Assembly: GCA_040268355.1 (NCBI GenBank)
Contig: JAWRIT010000084.1
Coordinates: forward strand, 1-6,867
DNA: 6,867 nucleotides
Direction of reading: 5' to 3'
From: UBA1367 sp040268355
GTDB taxonomy: Bacteria > Actinomycetota > Coriobacteriia > Coriobacteriales > Atopobiaceae
Position numbers and translations under genes: made by a program. The notes beneath the pieces are model-generated. The model did no database searches. It had not been told where the DNA came from and saw only the letters and a list, made by a program, of their open reading frames with translations. Shown here in pieces: positions 1 to 6,694 of this stretch. The number at the start of each line of letters is the position of its first letter. The first letter of the stretch is position 1.

Positions 1-37
1 CGGACGGCGCGCCGCGCGGGACGGATGCCAGGGGTGC

Positions 38-1567
38 CTAGCCCCGCGCGCGCTCGGCCTGGATCATGCGGTTCACGGCGTTGATGTAGGCCTTGGCGCT
101 CGAGACGATGATGTCGTTGTCGGCCCCTCGACCGTTGTAGACACGCCCGTCCTGCGCGGTGATGCGCACCGTCACCTCGCCGATGGCGTCAATGCCGCGC
201 GTGTTGGCCTTGACGGCGAACTCCTGCAGGTCGCTCTCGATGCCCACCACCTTGTCGATCGCCTTGTAAGCCGCATCGACCGGGCCGGTGCCGGTGGTGC
301 TCACCACGTGCGTGGCGCCCTGCTCGTCGGTGATGGTGGCCACGGCCGTGGGGACCAGCGGGTCGCCGCACTGGATCTGCAGGGCGTCCAGCGTGTAGAC
401 GGCCGCGATGTCGCGCTGACGCTCCTGGATGATGGACTCCAGGTCCTCGTCGTAGACCTCCTTCTTCTGGTCCGCGATGTCGATGAACAGGCCGTAGATC
501 TCCTCGAAGTCCTCGCTGTTGAAGGAGTAGCCGAGCTCTTGCAGGCGATGGCGCAGCGCCGAGCGTCCCGAGCGCGCCGAAAGGACGATCTCCGAGCCAG
601 AGGCGCCGACCTCCGCCGGGTCGATGATCTCATAGGTACTGCGGGCCTTGAGCACGCCGTCCTGGTGGATCCCCGAGCTGTGCGCGAAGGCGTTGGCACC
701 GACGATGGCCTTGTTGGCCTGCACGTTCATGCCGGTGACGCGGCTGACCAGACGGCTCGCGCGGGTGATCTCCGGCGTGATGATGTCCGTGTGGGCGTCG
801 AGCTCGTCCCCGTGCAGGCGGATGGCCATGACGACCTCCTCAAGCGCGGTGTTGCCGGCGCGCTCCCCCAGGCCGTTGACCGTGCACTCGACCTGCGTCG
901 CCCCGTTGCGCACGCCCGCCAGCGCGAGCGCCGTCGCCAGACCGAGGTCGTTGTGCGCGTGGACGGAGACGGTCACGCCCTCGATGCCGTCGACGCCCTC
1001 CATCACCTGCCTGACGAGCTCTCCGTAGTGCTCGGGCAGGCAGGAACCGGTGGTGTCGGGCACGTCGACGACGGTGGCACCAGCGTCCACCACGGCCTGA
1101 ACCACGCGGACGAGCATCTGCGGGTCCGCACGTCCAGCGTCCTCCGCATAGAACTCAACGTCATCAACGAAGCTCTTGGCATACGTGACCGCGTGGACGG
1201 CTCGCTCCACGATCTCATCCTCGCTCATGCGCAGCTTGTCGTGCATGTGAACGGGCGAGACGCCGATGCCCGTGAGAATGCGCGGGCGCGCGGCCGTCTT
1301 CAGGGCCTCGGCGGCCGCCTCGATGTCCGCGTCGACGGCTCGCGAGAAGGCGCACACGACGGCCTGGTCGCCCACGGCAGAGCCGATCTCGGAGACCGCA
1401 CGGAAGTCGCTGGGGCTTGAGGCCGGAAAACCCGCCTCGATGACATCGACGCCCATGCGCAGAAGCTCGCGTGCGATGATGAGCTTCTCCTGGGTGTTCA
1501 TGGAGCAGCCGGGCGACTGCTCGCCGTCGCGCAACGTGGTGTCAAAGATGGCGATCTTCCTGGTCAT
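38..1567 (-). CDS. leuA: 2-isopropylmalate synthase
   Basis: This cytosolic enzyme condenses acetyl-CoA with 2-oxoisovalerate to 2-isopropylmalate, the first committed step of leucine synthesis. The 509 residues match the usual length of bacterial LeuA (about 500-520). The HMGL-type TIM barrel begins at residue 5 with FDTTLRDGEQSPG (residues 8-20). Expected divalent-metal ligands are present: D14, H203 and H205 in VHAHNDLG, and N239 at the end of NGLGERAGN (231-239). AHSSGIHQDGVLK (295-307) is typical of LeuA rather than homocitrate synthase. The C-terminal part from about residue 385 is the LeuA dimer/allosteric domain, through which leucine normally inhibits the enzyme; GTGPVDAAYKAI (426-437) is characteristic. 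An AGAGGA-like ribosome binding site lies about 7 bases before the ATG, supporting this start. No other leucine gene is visible; the window stops 37 bases after its stop codon. Homocitrate or citramalate synthase is the alternative, judged unlikely. Confidence 0.97.
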   Translation of the reverse strand: MTRKIAIFDTTLRDGEQSPGCSMNTQEKLIIARELLRMGVDVIEAGFPASSPSDFRAVSEIGSAVGDQAVVCAFSRAVDADIEAAAEALKTAARPRILTGIGVSPVHMHDKLRMSEDEIVERAVHAVTYAKSFVDDVEFYAEDAGRADPQMLVRVVQAVVDAGATVVDVPDTTGSCLPEHYGELVRQVMEGVDGIEGVTVSVHAHNDLGLATALALAGVRNGATQVECTVNGLGERAGNTALEEVVMAIRLHGDELDAHTDIITPEITRASRLVSRVTGMNVQANKAIVGANAFAHSSGIHQDGVLKARSTYEIIDPAEVGASGSEIVLSARSGRSALRHRLQELGYSFNSEDFEEIYGLFIDIADQKKEVYDEDLESIIQERQRDIAAVYTLDALQIQCGDPLVPTAVATITDEQGATHVVSTTGTGPVDAAYKAIDKVVGIESDLQEFAVKANTRGIDAIGEVTVRITAQDGRVYNGRGADNDIIVSSAKAYINAVNRMIQAERARG

Positions 1568-1597
1568 AGTCCGGTCCTCTCAGTTGGTTAGCAGATG

Positions 1598-1628
1598 ACT
1601 ATGCCACAAGTGTCAAAGTAGCTTTCAA
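1598..1628 (-). promoter_or_regulatory. possible leuA promoter
   Basis: The 92-base gap before leuA holds plausible sigma-70-type elements on the minus strand. CATAGT (1598-1603) is preceded by TGG, an extended -10 arrangement. TTGAAA (1623-1628) lies 19 bases upstream, slightly long for a -35. A perfect TTGACA (1611-1616) is also present, but nothing resembling a good -10 lies 16-18 bases downstream of it. I see no leader peptide rich in leucine codons and no room for a T-box. The elements suggest leuA has its own promoter rather than depending on the protease gene upstream. Assignment is by eye only. Confidence 0.33.
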
Positions 1629-1659
1629 GGCTCCACTGGTCATTCCCCGAGTTGAAACA

Positions 1660-3909
1660 TTATCTGCGCCACTCGCGCACGGTGGGCACACGTCTGCCGC
1701 TCGAGGCCCCAGCGCGCCTGCGCGCAAAGACCGGTGCCACGCGGGTGGCAAGGACGAGACAGAGCACGCCAGCGCAGGCGAAGGGGGCGAGCAGGAGCGT
1801 CTCGTCTCCCGTCGCGGCAAGGGGGACGGCAGATGCGGAGCGGGCGGGCGGGATGGTCGTGGTAGGACGCACGCCAGCGTCGGTCTCCGTCACTTCGACG
1901 GCGTCAGAGGCGGGGCCATCGTTCCCTCCAGGATCGGTGCTGCTGCCGTCGTCCGTACCACCTGGGGTGGGTGTGTCCGACTGGTCCCCGTTCTTGCCGG
2001 GATCCGTCTTGCCGCCAGGATCCGCCTGGCCACCGGGGTCCACCTGGCCGGCCGCGTCGAAGGGGTTGGCGTCCGAGGTGCCAAGCCGCACCTGCATGGA
2101 GGGGGCGGCATCGCTCAGGAACTGGATCCAGACGCCCGCATAGGTCCGCTCCGAGGGTGTGACCGCTCCATCGTAGCGCGCGAGGTAGAGCCGGTCGGAC
2201 GCAGCACCCGCCCGCTGCTCCCAGAGCGAGCGGGTCCACAGCGCATGGAGCGCCGTAGGTGTGCCGCCTGCCGAGGACAGCGCGAGGGTCCCGTCATCCG
2301 CATACTCGGCGAACACCTCCATGATCGCCGGCCGGCTGCCGGCGTTGTTGACCGTGTTGGTCTCGCGACCGGCCTCATAGACGCCCGTGTCCACGTGCCA
2401 GACGACCACGCCCGACGACCCGGCGCCATAGCGTCGCGCCAGTCCCGCGTCATAGCCCTCTGCCTGGCGGTTCTCGATGAGGAAATACTCAGTGTCGCTC
2501 ACGCGCACGAGCAGCGGCTGCCAAGTGCCGTCAGCTTCGCTCCCGAGCGTGAACTCCGTGCCCTCCCCCGTGAGCGACGCGACGTCAGCCTCCTGCGGCT
2601 CGACCCACCCCAGCTGGTAGCGGCTCCACGCGTCGAGCGCGCCGGCCACATAGGCACCGGAGGAGTCCTGGTTCCAAAGACCCGCGTCCATCAGACTGAG
2701 TCCACCCACCTGATAGGCCGACCACGCGCCCGTCGTCTGCGTGGTCGGATAGAGGTCGGGCAGGCCCAGAAAGTGTCCCAGTTCGTGGCAGATGGGGCCG
2801 ATCGGCTCCTGCACCTGCGGCGACGCCCACTCCGCGACGGCGACGTAAGGCCCTGTGACCACGCCGTCGACCGTGGGGGCGACGCTGCCCAGCGCGGCGT
2901 TGTCGAGCGTCCAGCTGTGCGCCCACAGCGATGGCTCGCGATAGTCCAGCGCCCCCTCAAAGCCCGCCACCACGAAGCACACGGCCAGCTCGTCGGGGGA
3001 AAGCGTCCCGTCCTGGTCGCTGTCGAACGCGTCGAATCGCACGTAATCGTCCGCCTGGGCGAGAGCCTCAGCGAAGCACGCAAGCATGTACTCGTTATAG
3101 TCGGTGGGATCCTTGCCTTGGGTGTCGGTGACGTCGCTCCAGTTGACGAGGTTGTACCAGTCGCCGTGAGTGCGCTCGGCGAGCGTCACCCGGACGATGC
3201 CGTCTCCCTCGACGTCAGAGACGCCGTCGGCAAAGCTCTCCTGCGCTGGCACGAAGGTGAGCCGGTCCTGCGACATCGCCTGGTAGTACGCGCCGACCCC
3301 CTGGTCCCCAAAGATGTGCCCACCCCAATCGAGGTTGGCGTCGTAGGAAATGTTGTCAAATCCCACGACTACGATCAGCAGGGGGATGCTGCGCTCGGCA
3401 GACGTCTGCGCGTGGGACGTGGGCTGCTGGGCGTCGTCGGTGGTGGGCAGCACCTCCTGATCGATGGGTTCGGCAAGAAGCGTCGGCTCGGCGAGCGCAT
3501 CGCGTCCGTCGCTCTCCCACGAGACGCCACCAAGCGCTTGATAGGCGCGACGGTCATCGTCCGAGACAAGATCGTCCGGCGTGCATGCGCCCTCAATGGA
3601 CGCCCCATCGACCACGGACGCACCCAAGGAGAGAGATCCATCAGAGCGGATGACATAGTGCCAGGCGGCGGTCTCCGGATCGCACTGGACGAGCACACCC
3701 TCCGGTGTGGTGAAGTAGCTGAACCAGGCATCCCCGCCGCTCGTCACCAAGAAGGACGTGCCGTCAGGCTGCTCCATCTCGACGGGCTCCGAGCCACTGG
3801 GAACCGCACGAGCCTCTGTGGGAACAAGGACCAGGGCGACGGCAACGAGCAGGGCAAGCAGCGCCAGCAGATGCCGATTGAGATGCGATTGCCGATTCCA
3901 GCAGGTCAT
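1660..3909 (-). CDS. secreted, wall-anchored M6-family metalloprotease
   Basis: A zinc endopeptidase of the M6 (immune inhibitor A-like) family, expected outside the cell and attached to the wall. From the ATG at 3909 it has 749 residues. Residues 1-35 are a signal peptide (basic start, long Leu/Val/Ala core, ending TEARA). Residues 41-100 look like the N-terminal M6 region (QPDGTSF, GDAWFSY, EGVLVQCD). The active site is HELGHFLGLPDLY (375-387): zinc ligands H375 and H379, catalytic E376, and D385 as probable third ligand, with a Met-turn at SLMDAG (405-410). Residues 296-307 (DSDQDGTLSPDE) form a canonical EF-hand-type calcium loop. A Gly/Pro/Asp-rich linker with DPGG repeats (about 617-670) leads to LAATG (697-701), a hydrophobic segment (704-728) and RRR, a sortase signal. 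The open frame reaches 52 codons upstream to 4065, but that stretch is not signal-like and a strong ribosome binding site fits 3909. Substrate unknown; a role in degrading host or dietary protein is inference. Confidence 0.93.
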   Translation of the reverse strand: MTCWNRQSHLNRHLLALLALLVAVALVLVPTEARAVPSGSEPVEMEQPDGTSFLVTSGGDAWFSYFTTPEGVLVQCDPETAAWHYVIRSDGSLSLGASVVDGASIEGACTPDDLVSDDDRRAYQALGGVSWESDGRDALAEPTLLAEPIDQEVLPTTDDAQQPTSHAQTSAERSIPLLIVVVGFDNISYDANLDWGGHIFGDQGVGAYYQAMSQDRLTFVPAQESFADGVSDVEGDGIVRVTLAERTHGDWYNLVNWSDVTDTQGKDPTDYNEYMLACFAEALAQADDYVRFDAFDSDQDGTLSPDELAVCFVVAGFEGALDYREPSLWAHSWTLDNAALGSVAPTVDGVVTGPYVAVAEWASPQVQEPIGPICHELGHFLGLPDLYPTTQTTGAWSAYQVGGLSLMDAGLWNQDSSGAYVAGALDAWSRYQLGWVEPQEADVASLTGEGTEFTLGSEADGTWQPLLVRVSDTEYFLIENRQAEGYDAGLARRYGAGSSGVVVWHVDTGVYEAGRETNTVNNAGSRPAIMEVFAEYADDGTLALSSAGGTPTALHALWTRSLWEQRAGAASDRLYLARYDGAVTPSERTYAGVWIQFLSDAAPSMQVRLGTSDANPFDAAGQVDPGGQADPGGKTDPGKNGDQSDTPTPGGTDDGSSTDPGGNDGPASDAVEVTETDAGVRPTTTIPPARSASAVPLAATGDETLLLAPFACAGVLCLVLATRVAPVFARRRAGASSGRRVPTVREWRR

Positions 3910-3912
3910 GCG

Positions 3913-3924
3913 CTCCCCTCCCCT
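3913..3924 (-). promoter_or_regulatory. ribosome binding site deciding the protease start
   Basis: On the minus strand AGGGGAGGGGAG precedes the ATG at 3909. Its GGAGG core (3917-3921) is 7 bases from the start codon, ideal spacing. This start also places the signal peptide at the very N-terminus, so it is preferred over the in-frame ATG at 4065, which would add 52 residues of unlikely sequence. Confidence 0.75.
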
Positions 3925-4088
3925 GCGCTCCGGCCACATGTTCGCATAGCTTATCACGGACGTGCGGGGTGGAGGTGGGAGGTGGGGTCCTCCCCAAAGG
4001 GCGGTCAGGCTCGATCGCCGGATGAAGCGCACCCGACGCAGCGCAACTTGGCACCCAAATTCCATCGCAGGAGATGCAGATGAGTTTG

Positions 4089-4274
4089 CTACGTTCTTTG
4101 GCGATCCATCTCCTCGCGGACGAGCCTCTTAATGAGCGCCGTCACGTTATCTTGCGCATCGAGAAACGCGATCTCCTTCCCCTCTCGTTCGTTGTTGAAC
4201 CTGACCACGTACTGCCGCATGTGCCTCTTGATGTATTGCGTGGTTGCCCTGCTTCTTGATTGCTTTGAGGTCAT
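4089..4274 (-). CDS. small ribbon-helix-helix-like protein
   Basis: A 61-residue basic protein. After a polar, basic N-terminus (residues 1-12, KQSRSR) comes YIKRHMRQYVVRFN (14-27), ending in a probable beta strand (YVVRF, 22-26). A charged helix and a second helix NVTALIKRLVREEM (43-56) follow. A strand plus two helices is the arrangement of Arc/MetJ-type ribbon-helix-helix DNA-binding proteins. The pattern strand-RFN, LDAQ-N, then IKRLVREE resembles a family of small proteins common in Firmicutes and Actinobacteria accessory regions, usually annotated hypothetical. A GGGTGA sequence sits about 5 bases before the ATG as a moderate ribosome binding site. Its base composition is more balanced than the protease gene downstream, which starts 179 bases after its stop codon. 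No toxin gene adjoins it, so an antitoxin role is unproven; an orphan regulator or plasmid/phage remnant is equally possible. Confidence 0.7.
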   Translation of the reverse strand: MTSKQSRSRATTQYIKRHMRQYVVRFNNEREGKEIAFLDAQDNVTALIKRLVREEMDRQRT

Positions 4275-4440
4275 GGCTCACCCTTCGCGTGATGTTGTAA
4301 GCGCACTGTACACAGCTTCAGAAAGCATCCATCGATGCCTAGGTCATCGTACTTTGCGGTAATATTACGGTGACCCCCGGCCACGTGATGAAAAACGTCT
4401 CTTGGGGGCTCCTCTTTTATAGCCTAAGGATTATTTAGAC
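4275..4440. other. intergenic stretch with short palindromes
   Basis: No gene is seen here. It contains small inverted repeats: CTGT-AC-ACAG (4306-4315), GCATC-CATC-GATGC (4325-4338), the perfect palindrome GTAATATTAC (4359-4368), and a CCCCC/GGGGG pair (4374-4378 with 4404-4408) enclosing an ACGT/ACGT pair and followed by a T-containing run at 4413-4418. The last could be a weak hairpin, but no plus-strand gene precedes it to be terminated. The stretch is upstream of the ribbon-helix-helix-like gene, whose family often binds palindromes near its own promoter, so an operator is possible but not shown. Confidence 0.3.
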
Positions 4441-4702
4441 CTAAGGAGCTCTTCCCCACATGCGCAGGAGCACCCGCTTGTTAGCGCTGTCAAGGTCGCC
4501 ATTCTCGGTAGCCGCAGTGATCGCTTCAGTTGGAGATCTCGGTCATGTTCTTACACGCCTGATTGTCCCGATGAATAGCGCAGCTCATCCTGCCCTTCTC
4601 GTCTGACAGGCAACACGAGTCATCTATGCCGAATAGTTTCTAAAGCCAGCATCCAAGCACGTCGCGAGGTCGAATGTCCGAAGAGGAGTCGATTTGATTC
4701 GT
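4441..4702 (-). pseudogene. decayed 3' end of an unrecognised gene
   Basis: Two minus-strand reading frames join into one protein-like sequence. Frame one, from 4702 down to a TGA at 4526-4528, reads SSSDIRPRDVLGCWL, then a TAG at 4640-4642, then KLFGIDDSCCLSDEKGRM and CAIHRDNQACKNMTEIS. Frame two, open from 4542 to a TAG at 4441-4443, continues PTEAITAATENGDLD and SANKRVLLRMWGRAP. The two frames overlap at 4526-4542, so one base gained or lost would join them. Codons such as GAC CTT GAC AGC and CGG GTG CTC CTG CGC look like real coding sequence, with several Cys and a His that could bind metal. No start codon, ribosome binding site or upstream part is visible, so the gene would be truncated as well as frameshifted. 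I do not recognise the family, and chance similarity to coding sequence cannot be excluded. Confidence 0.4.
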
Positions 4703-4767
4703 TCATCCATCCGCCGCCTGCCAAGCACTGCCGCCCGGTGACTATGGTGTAGACTTATTCGGTCAAA

Positions 4768-4777
4768 AAGGAGGTGA
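4768..4777 (+). promoter_or_regulatory. strong ribosome binding site of the two-gene module
   Basis: AAGGAGGTGA is a near-perfect match to the anti-Shine-Dalgarno sequence and stands 6 bases before the ATG at 4784. It fixes that start over the in-frame ATG eight codons in and predicts strong translation of the first gene. No convincing -10/-35 pair could be picked out just upstream; TATGGT (4743-4748) is only a weak -10 candidate. Confidence 0.8.
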
Positions 4778-4783
4778 AGAAAG

Positions 4784-5875
4784 ATGGCAGAGGACAGCGG
4801 CAAAATGAATCATCGTTTGGTGGATAAAATGGTGGTTCATGTTGAAACCGCCGAACTCGGTCACGAAATTTCTTACGATCGCTTCCGTGAGATTTTTGAT
4901 GGTTATGATGCGCTTCTCGGCACACTCGAGGACACTCGTTCATACAACCCTAACAACACGCGCACCCAGCAGCAAGAAACCGCTGATATGAGACGCAGCC
5001 ATAGGCTGTGTCTTTCGCCTGCAACCGAAGGGTCTTATGCGGTAGAGGCACGGCTATACGATGATTCAGAGAATATAGATCGACCCCTTCCGCTATACGG
5101 AGAGGGCTTTACGCGAGTGCTGCGAGTTATCGGCTGCGCTGCAAGAGGTGACGTTGACGCCTTCATTCAAGAAGTCCCTAGCAAGCTTGCTCGAAAAAAC
5201 GTCCTTGAGGGATTGAAAAAGATATCCCCACAGCCTTCCGAGAAGATTACGTTAACTTCTGGACTCATGCTTGATAGCACGACTGAACTCAAACGAGCGG
5301 ATATCATCCCATTTCCCAAGCTCCAGCCTATTGAGGAGGAGTACGTTGATGCTGAAGTCATCGGCCATATCGTCCTCGTTGACTTTGAGAACAAAAGGCT
5401 GCAGTTCCGCCCCAACGGTGCAACCAGGCGCTTCGGAATACAATACGATCCCGAGATTGAGGACCGCCTTGTAGAGACGCGCTATAAACTCATGACAGTC
5501 AAGTGCAAAATCCGCCATAACGTCAATGGTGACATCGCAGACATCGCAGACGCTGACGGCATCGAGGAGCTTGAACTGCATCCAATAGAGGTTTCTTCAT
5601 TTGAAGCCGATGGTGTCACCCATACGTTCAAGAGCCCGATCACTGTGGCAGTCGAGCTCGACGAAACAAACCAGGTATATATCGGGGTCTTCAAGGAACT
5701 TGATCTTTGCGTCTATGTCGAGCATCAAGACGAAATGCGGCGCGAGGTCTTGAACGACCTCGCGTGGCGTTGGACGGAAATTGCCATGTCAAAGGAGGAA
5801 GAGCTCGCACCAGATGCTATTGCGGTCCGCAACACGTTCCTTGATTTGGTAGTTGATCGTCCATGCCATCACTAA
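4784..5875 (+). CDS. uncharacterised protein, partner of HicA-like gene
   Basis: A 363-residue soluble acidic protein that I do not assign to a named family. No signal peptide, membrane segment, nucleotide-binding loop, HEPN (RxxxxH) motif or HicB-like domain is apparent. Visible layout: an N-terminal strand and helix (MVVHVETAELGHEISYDRF, 16-34), a polar linker (about 50-72), a strand pair RLCLSPATEGSYAVEARLYD (74-93), a helical part (107-147, including GFTRVLRVIGCAARGDVDAF), then a beta-rich region. The segment EVIGHIVLVDFENKRLQFRP (191-210) looks like a small barrel and leads to KCKIRHNVNGDI and an acidic stretch IADIADADGIEELE. A final helix covers about 316-356. The gene overlaps the next by 13 bases, implying co-translation and a joint role. 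Composition is less GC-rich than leuA and the protease, suggesting acquisition. A toxin-neutralising or defence role is inference from the neighbour only. Confidence 0.88.
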   Translation: MAEDSGKMNHRLVDKMVVHVETAELGHEISYDRFREIFDGYDALLGTLEDTRSYNPNNTRTQQQETADMRRSHRLCLSPATEGSYAVEARLYDDSENIDRPLPLYGEGFTRVLRVIGCAARGDVDAFIQEVPSKLARKNVLEGLKKISPQPSEKITLTSGLMLDSTTELKRADIIPFPKLQPIEEEYVDAEVIGHIVLVDFENKRLQFRPNGATRRFGIQYDPEIEDRLVETRYKLMTVKCKIRHNVNGDIADIADADGIEELELHPIEVSSFEADGVTHTFKSPITVAVELDETNQVYIGVFKELDLCVYVEHQDEMRREVLNDLAWRWTEIAMSKEEELAPDAIAVRNTFLDLVVDRPCHH

Positions 5876-6174
5876 AGAAGGACATGGTGGTCCAAAACCT
5901 CATGAAAAAGGACTTTAAGCAGAAGGAGGGGGATCATCTTTATCTGCATTATCACACCATGGACGGCAAGAAGACTACGATTCGCACAAAAGTCAGCCAC
6001 GGCAATCGAGGCAGCGACATAACGTCTTCTCTAGTGTCGGCCATGGCTCGTCAATGCCAACTTACAACCCAGCAGTTTAAGCAGCTTGCTGAATGCACCA
6101 TTAGCCAGCAGCAGTACGAACAACTGCTCACGGTAAATGGCCATTTTTCTCACGGCCGCAAACAAAATCAGTAA
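5863..6174 (+). CDS. HicA-like (YcfA fold) protein, putative mRNA interferase
   Basis: A 103-residue protein with HicA-like features. HicA toxins have a small double-stranded-RNA-binding-like fold in which a His in a GSH motif cleaves mRNA. Here helix 1 (about 8-16) leads to KKDFKQKEGDHLYLHYH (15-31), with GDH replacing GSH and H25 as probable catalytic residue. The strand GKKTTIRTKVSHG (35-47) and helix DITSSLVSAMARQ (52-64) follow. A C-terminal extension, LTTQQFKQLAECTISQQQYE (67-86), goes beyond minimal HicA (about 60-80 residues) and resembles a longer HicA-like subfamily. The ATG overlaps the preceding gene by 13 bases in another frame with no clear ribosome binding site, so translational coupling is likely. 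A second in-frame ATG at 5884 (M8) has AAGAAGG just upstream and could be the true start; it would spare the core. No hicB follows; the upstream gene takes that place in reversed order. RNase activity is inferred from fold only. Confidence 0.82.
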   Translation: MPSLKKDMVVQNLMKKDFKQKEGDHLYLHYHTMDGKKTTIRTKVSHGNRGSDITSSLVSAMARQCQLTTQQFKQLAECTISQQQYEQLLTVNGHFSHGRKQNQ

Positions 6175-6694
6175 CTTGATCTTGAGTCAACCTCTCATCC
6201 CTAGGCATCTTAACTCTTGCCAGGAAAGTCGCTCGGCCATGGGATCTCCCACCGCTAATATCAGCGTCTGGCTAGATCCTGGACTGATGTGCAGCCTTTC
6301 CTGCCAGGAGGCGAAGTCCCCCAAACCCCGCATCTCGAAGGCTTGGCGACCTCCCGTATGATCTCGGGACGGGCCTCAAGAGCGTGCTGATGAAGCAGGC
6401 CTTCTGTAAGTTGGAAATTTGCAGATTGCCCACCACAATCCAACGTATCCGGCTCGGGAGGTAGCCGTTCAGCATCGCGTGTAACCCAGAAGGTTGTGCC
6501 CGGTGCTTTCGGAGTCTCCCCAAGACGGGCCTCACAAGCTCTCGGGAACGGATGTCTGCAGAGCACATGTTCGATCGAAGCCCGCAAGCTCGTGAGCCGC
6601 GACAGTGTTGGCCTTGCGAGTCCAAACCCTCTCGACCATTGCGTAGAAGCTGACCGGCTCCCGGTACGGTGTTATGCAAACTCGACGAGCAGCC
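6175..6694. other. 520-base gap without recognisable gene
   Basis: No gene can be supported between the HicA-like gene and the CRISPR array. Several open frames run on the minus strand, but none has a ribosome binding site or a familiar motif. The most protein-like is a 48-codon frame from an ATG at 6333 to a TGA at 6187 (MRGLGDFASWQERLHIS, later GDPMAERLSWQELRCLG), which extends open upstream of the ATG and might be a gene remnant. An 8-base inverted repeat CAGGAAAG/CTTTCCTG lies at 6221-6228 and 6296-6303. The sequence next to the array is not AT-rich, unlike a typical CRISPR leader, which agrees with this being the trailer side. Confidence 0.4.

Noticed and set aside
308..1420. 370-codon open frame on the plus strand opposite leuA
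   Set aside because: Antisense of the conserved leuA; the translation is low-complexity Arg/Val/Asp/Leu sequence typical of reverse frames in high-GC genes.
1623..1657. TTTCAA/TTGAAA inverted repeat as terminator of the protease gene
   Set aside because: Only six paired bases with a long loop of over 20 bases and no T-run after it; not a convincing rho-independent terminator.
3910..4065. Upstream extension of the protease to an ATG at 4065
   Set aside because: The added 52 residues do not resemble a secretion signal, and the signal peptide and strong ribosome binding site both fit the ATG at 3909.
2245..4083. 612-codon open frame on the plus strand opposite the protease gene
   Set aside because: It is the antisense shadow of a GC-rich gene; it is Arg/Val/Leu-rich, has no recognisable domain and lies entirely across a well-supported M6 protease with signal peptide and active site.
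4460..4606. 48-codon plus-strand frame starting at 4460 with AAGGAG 11 bases upstream
   Set aside because: The spacing is long, the peptide has no familiar feature, and it lies opposite the more protein-like minus-strand remnant.
4784..6174. Reading the two-gene module as a standard hicAB locus
   Set aside because: The partner is 363 residues, precedes the HicA-like gene and shows no HicB-type domain or C-terminal DNA-binding helices, so naming it hicB would not be supported.
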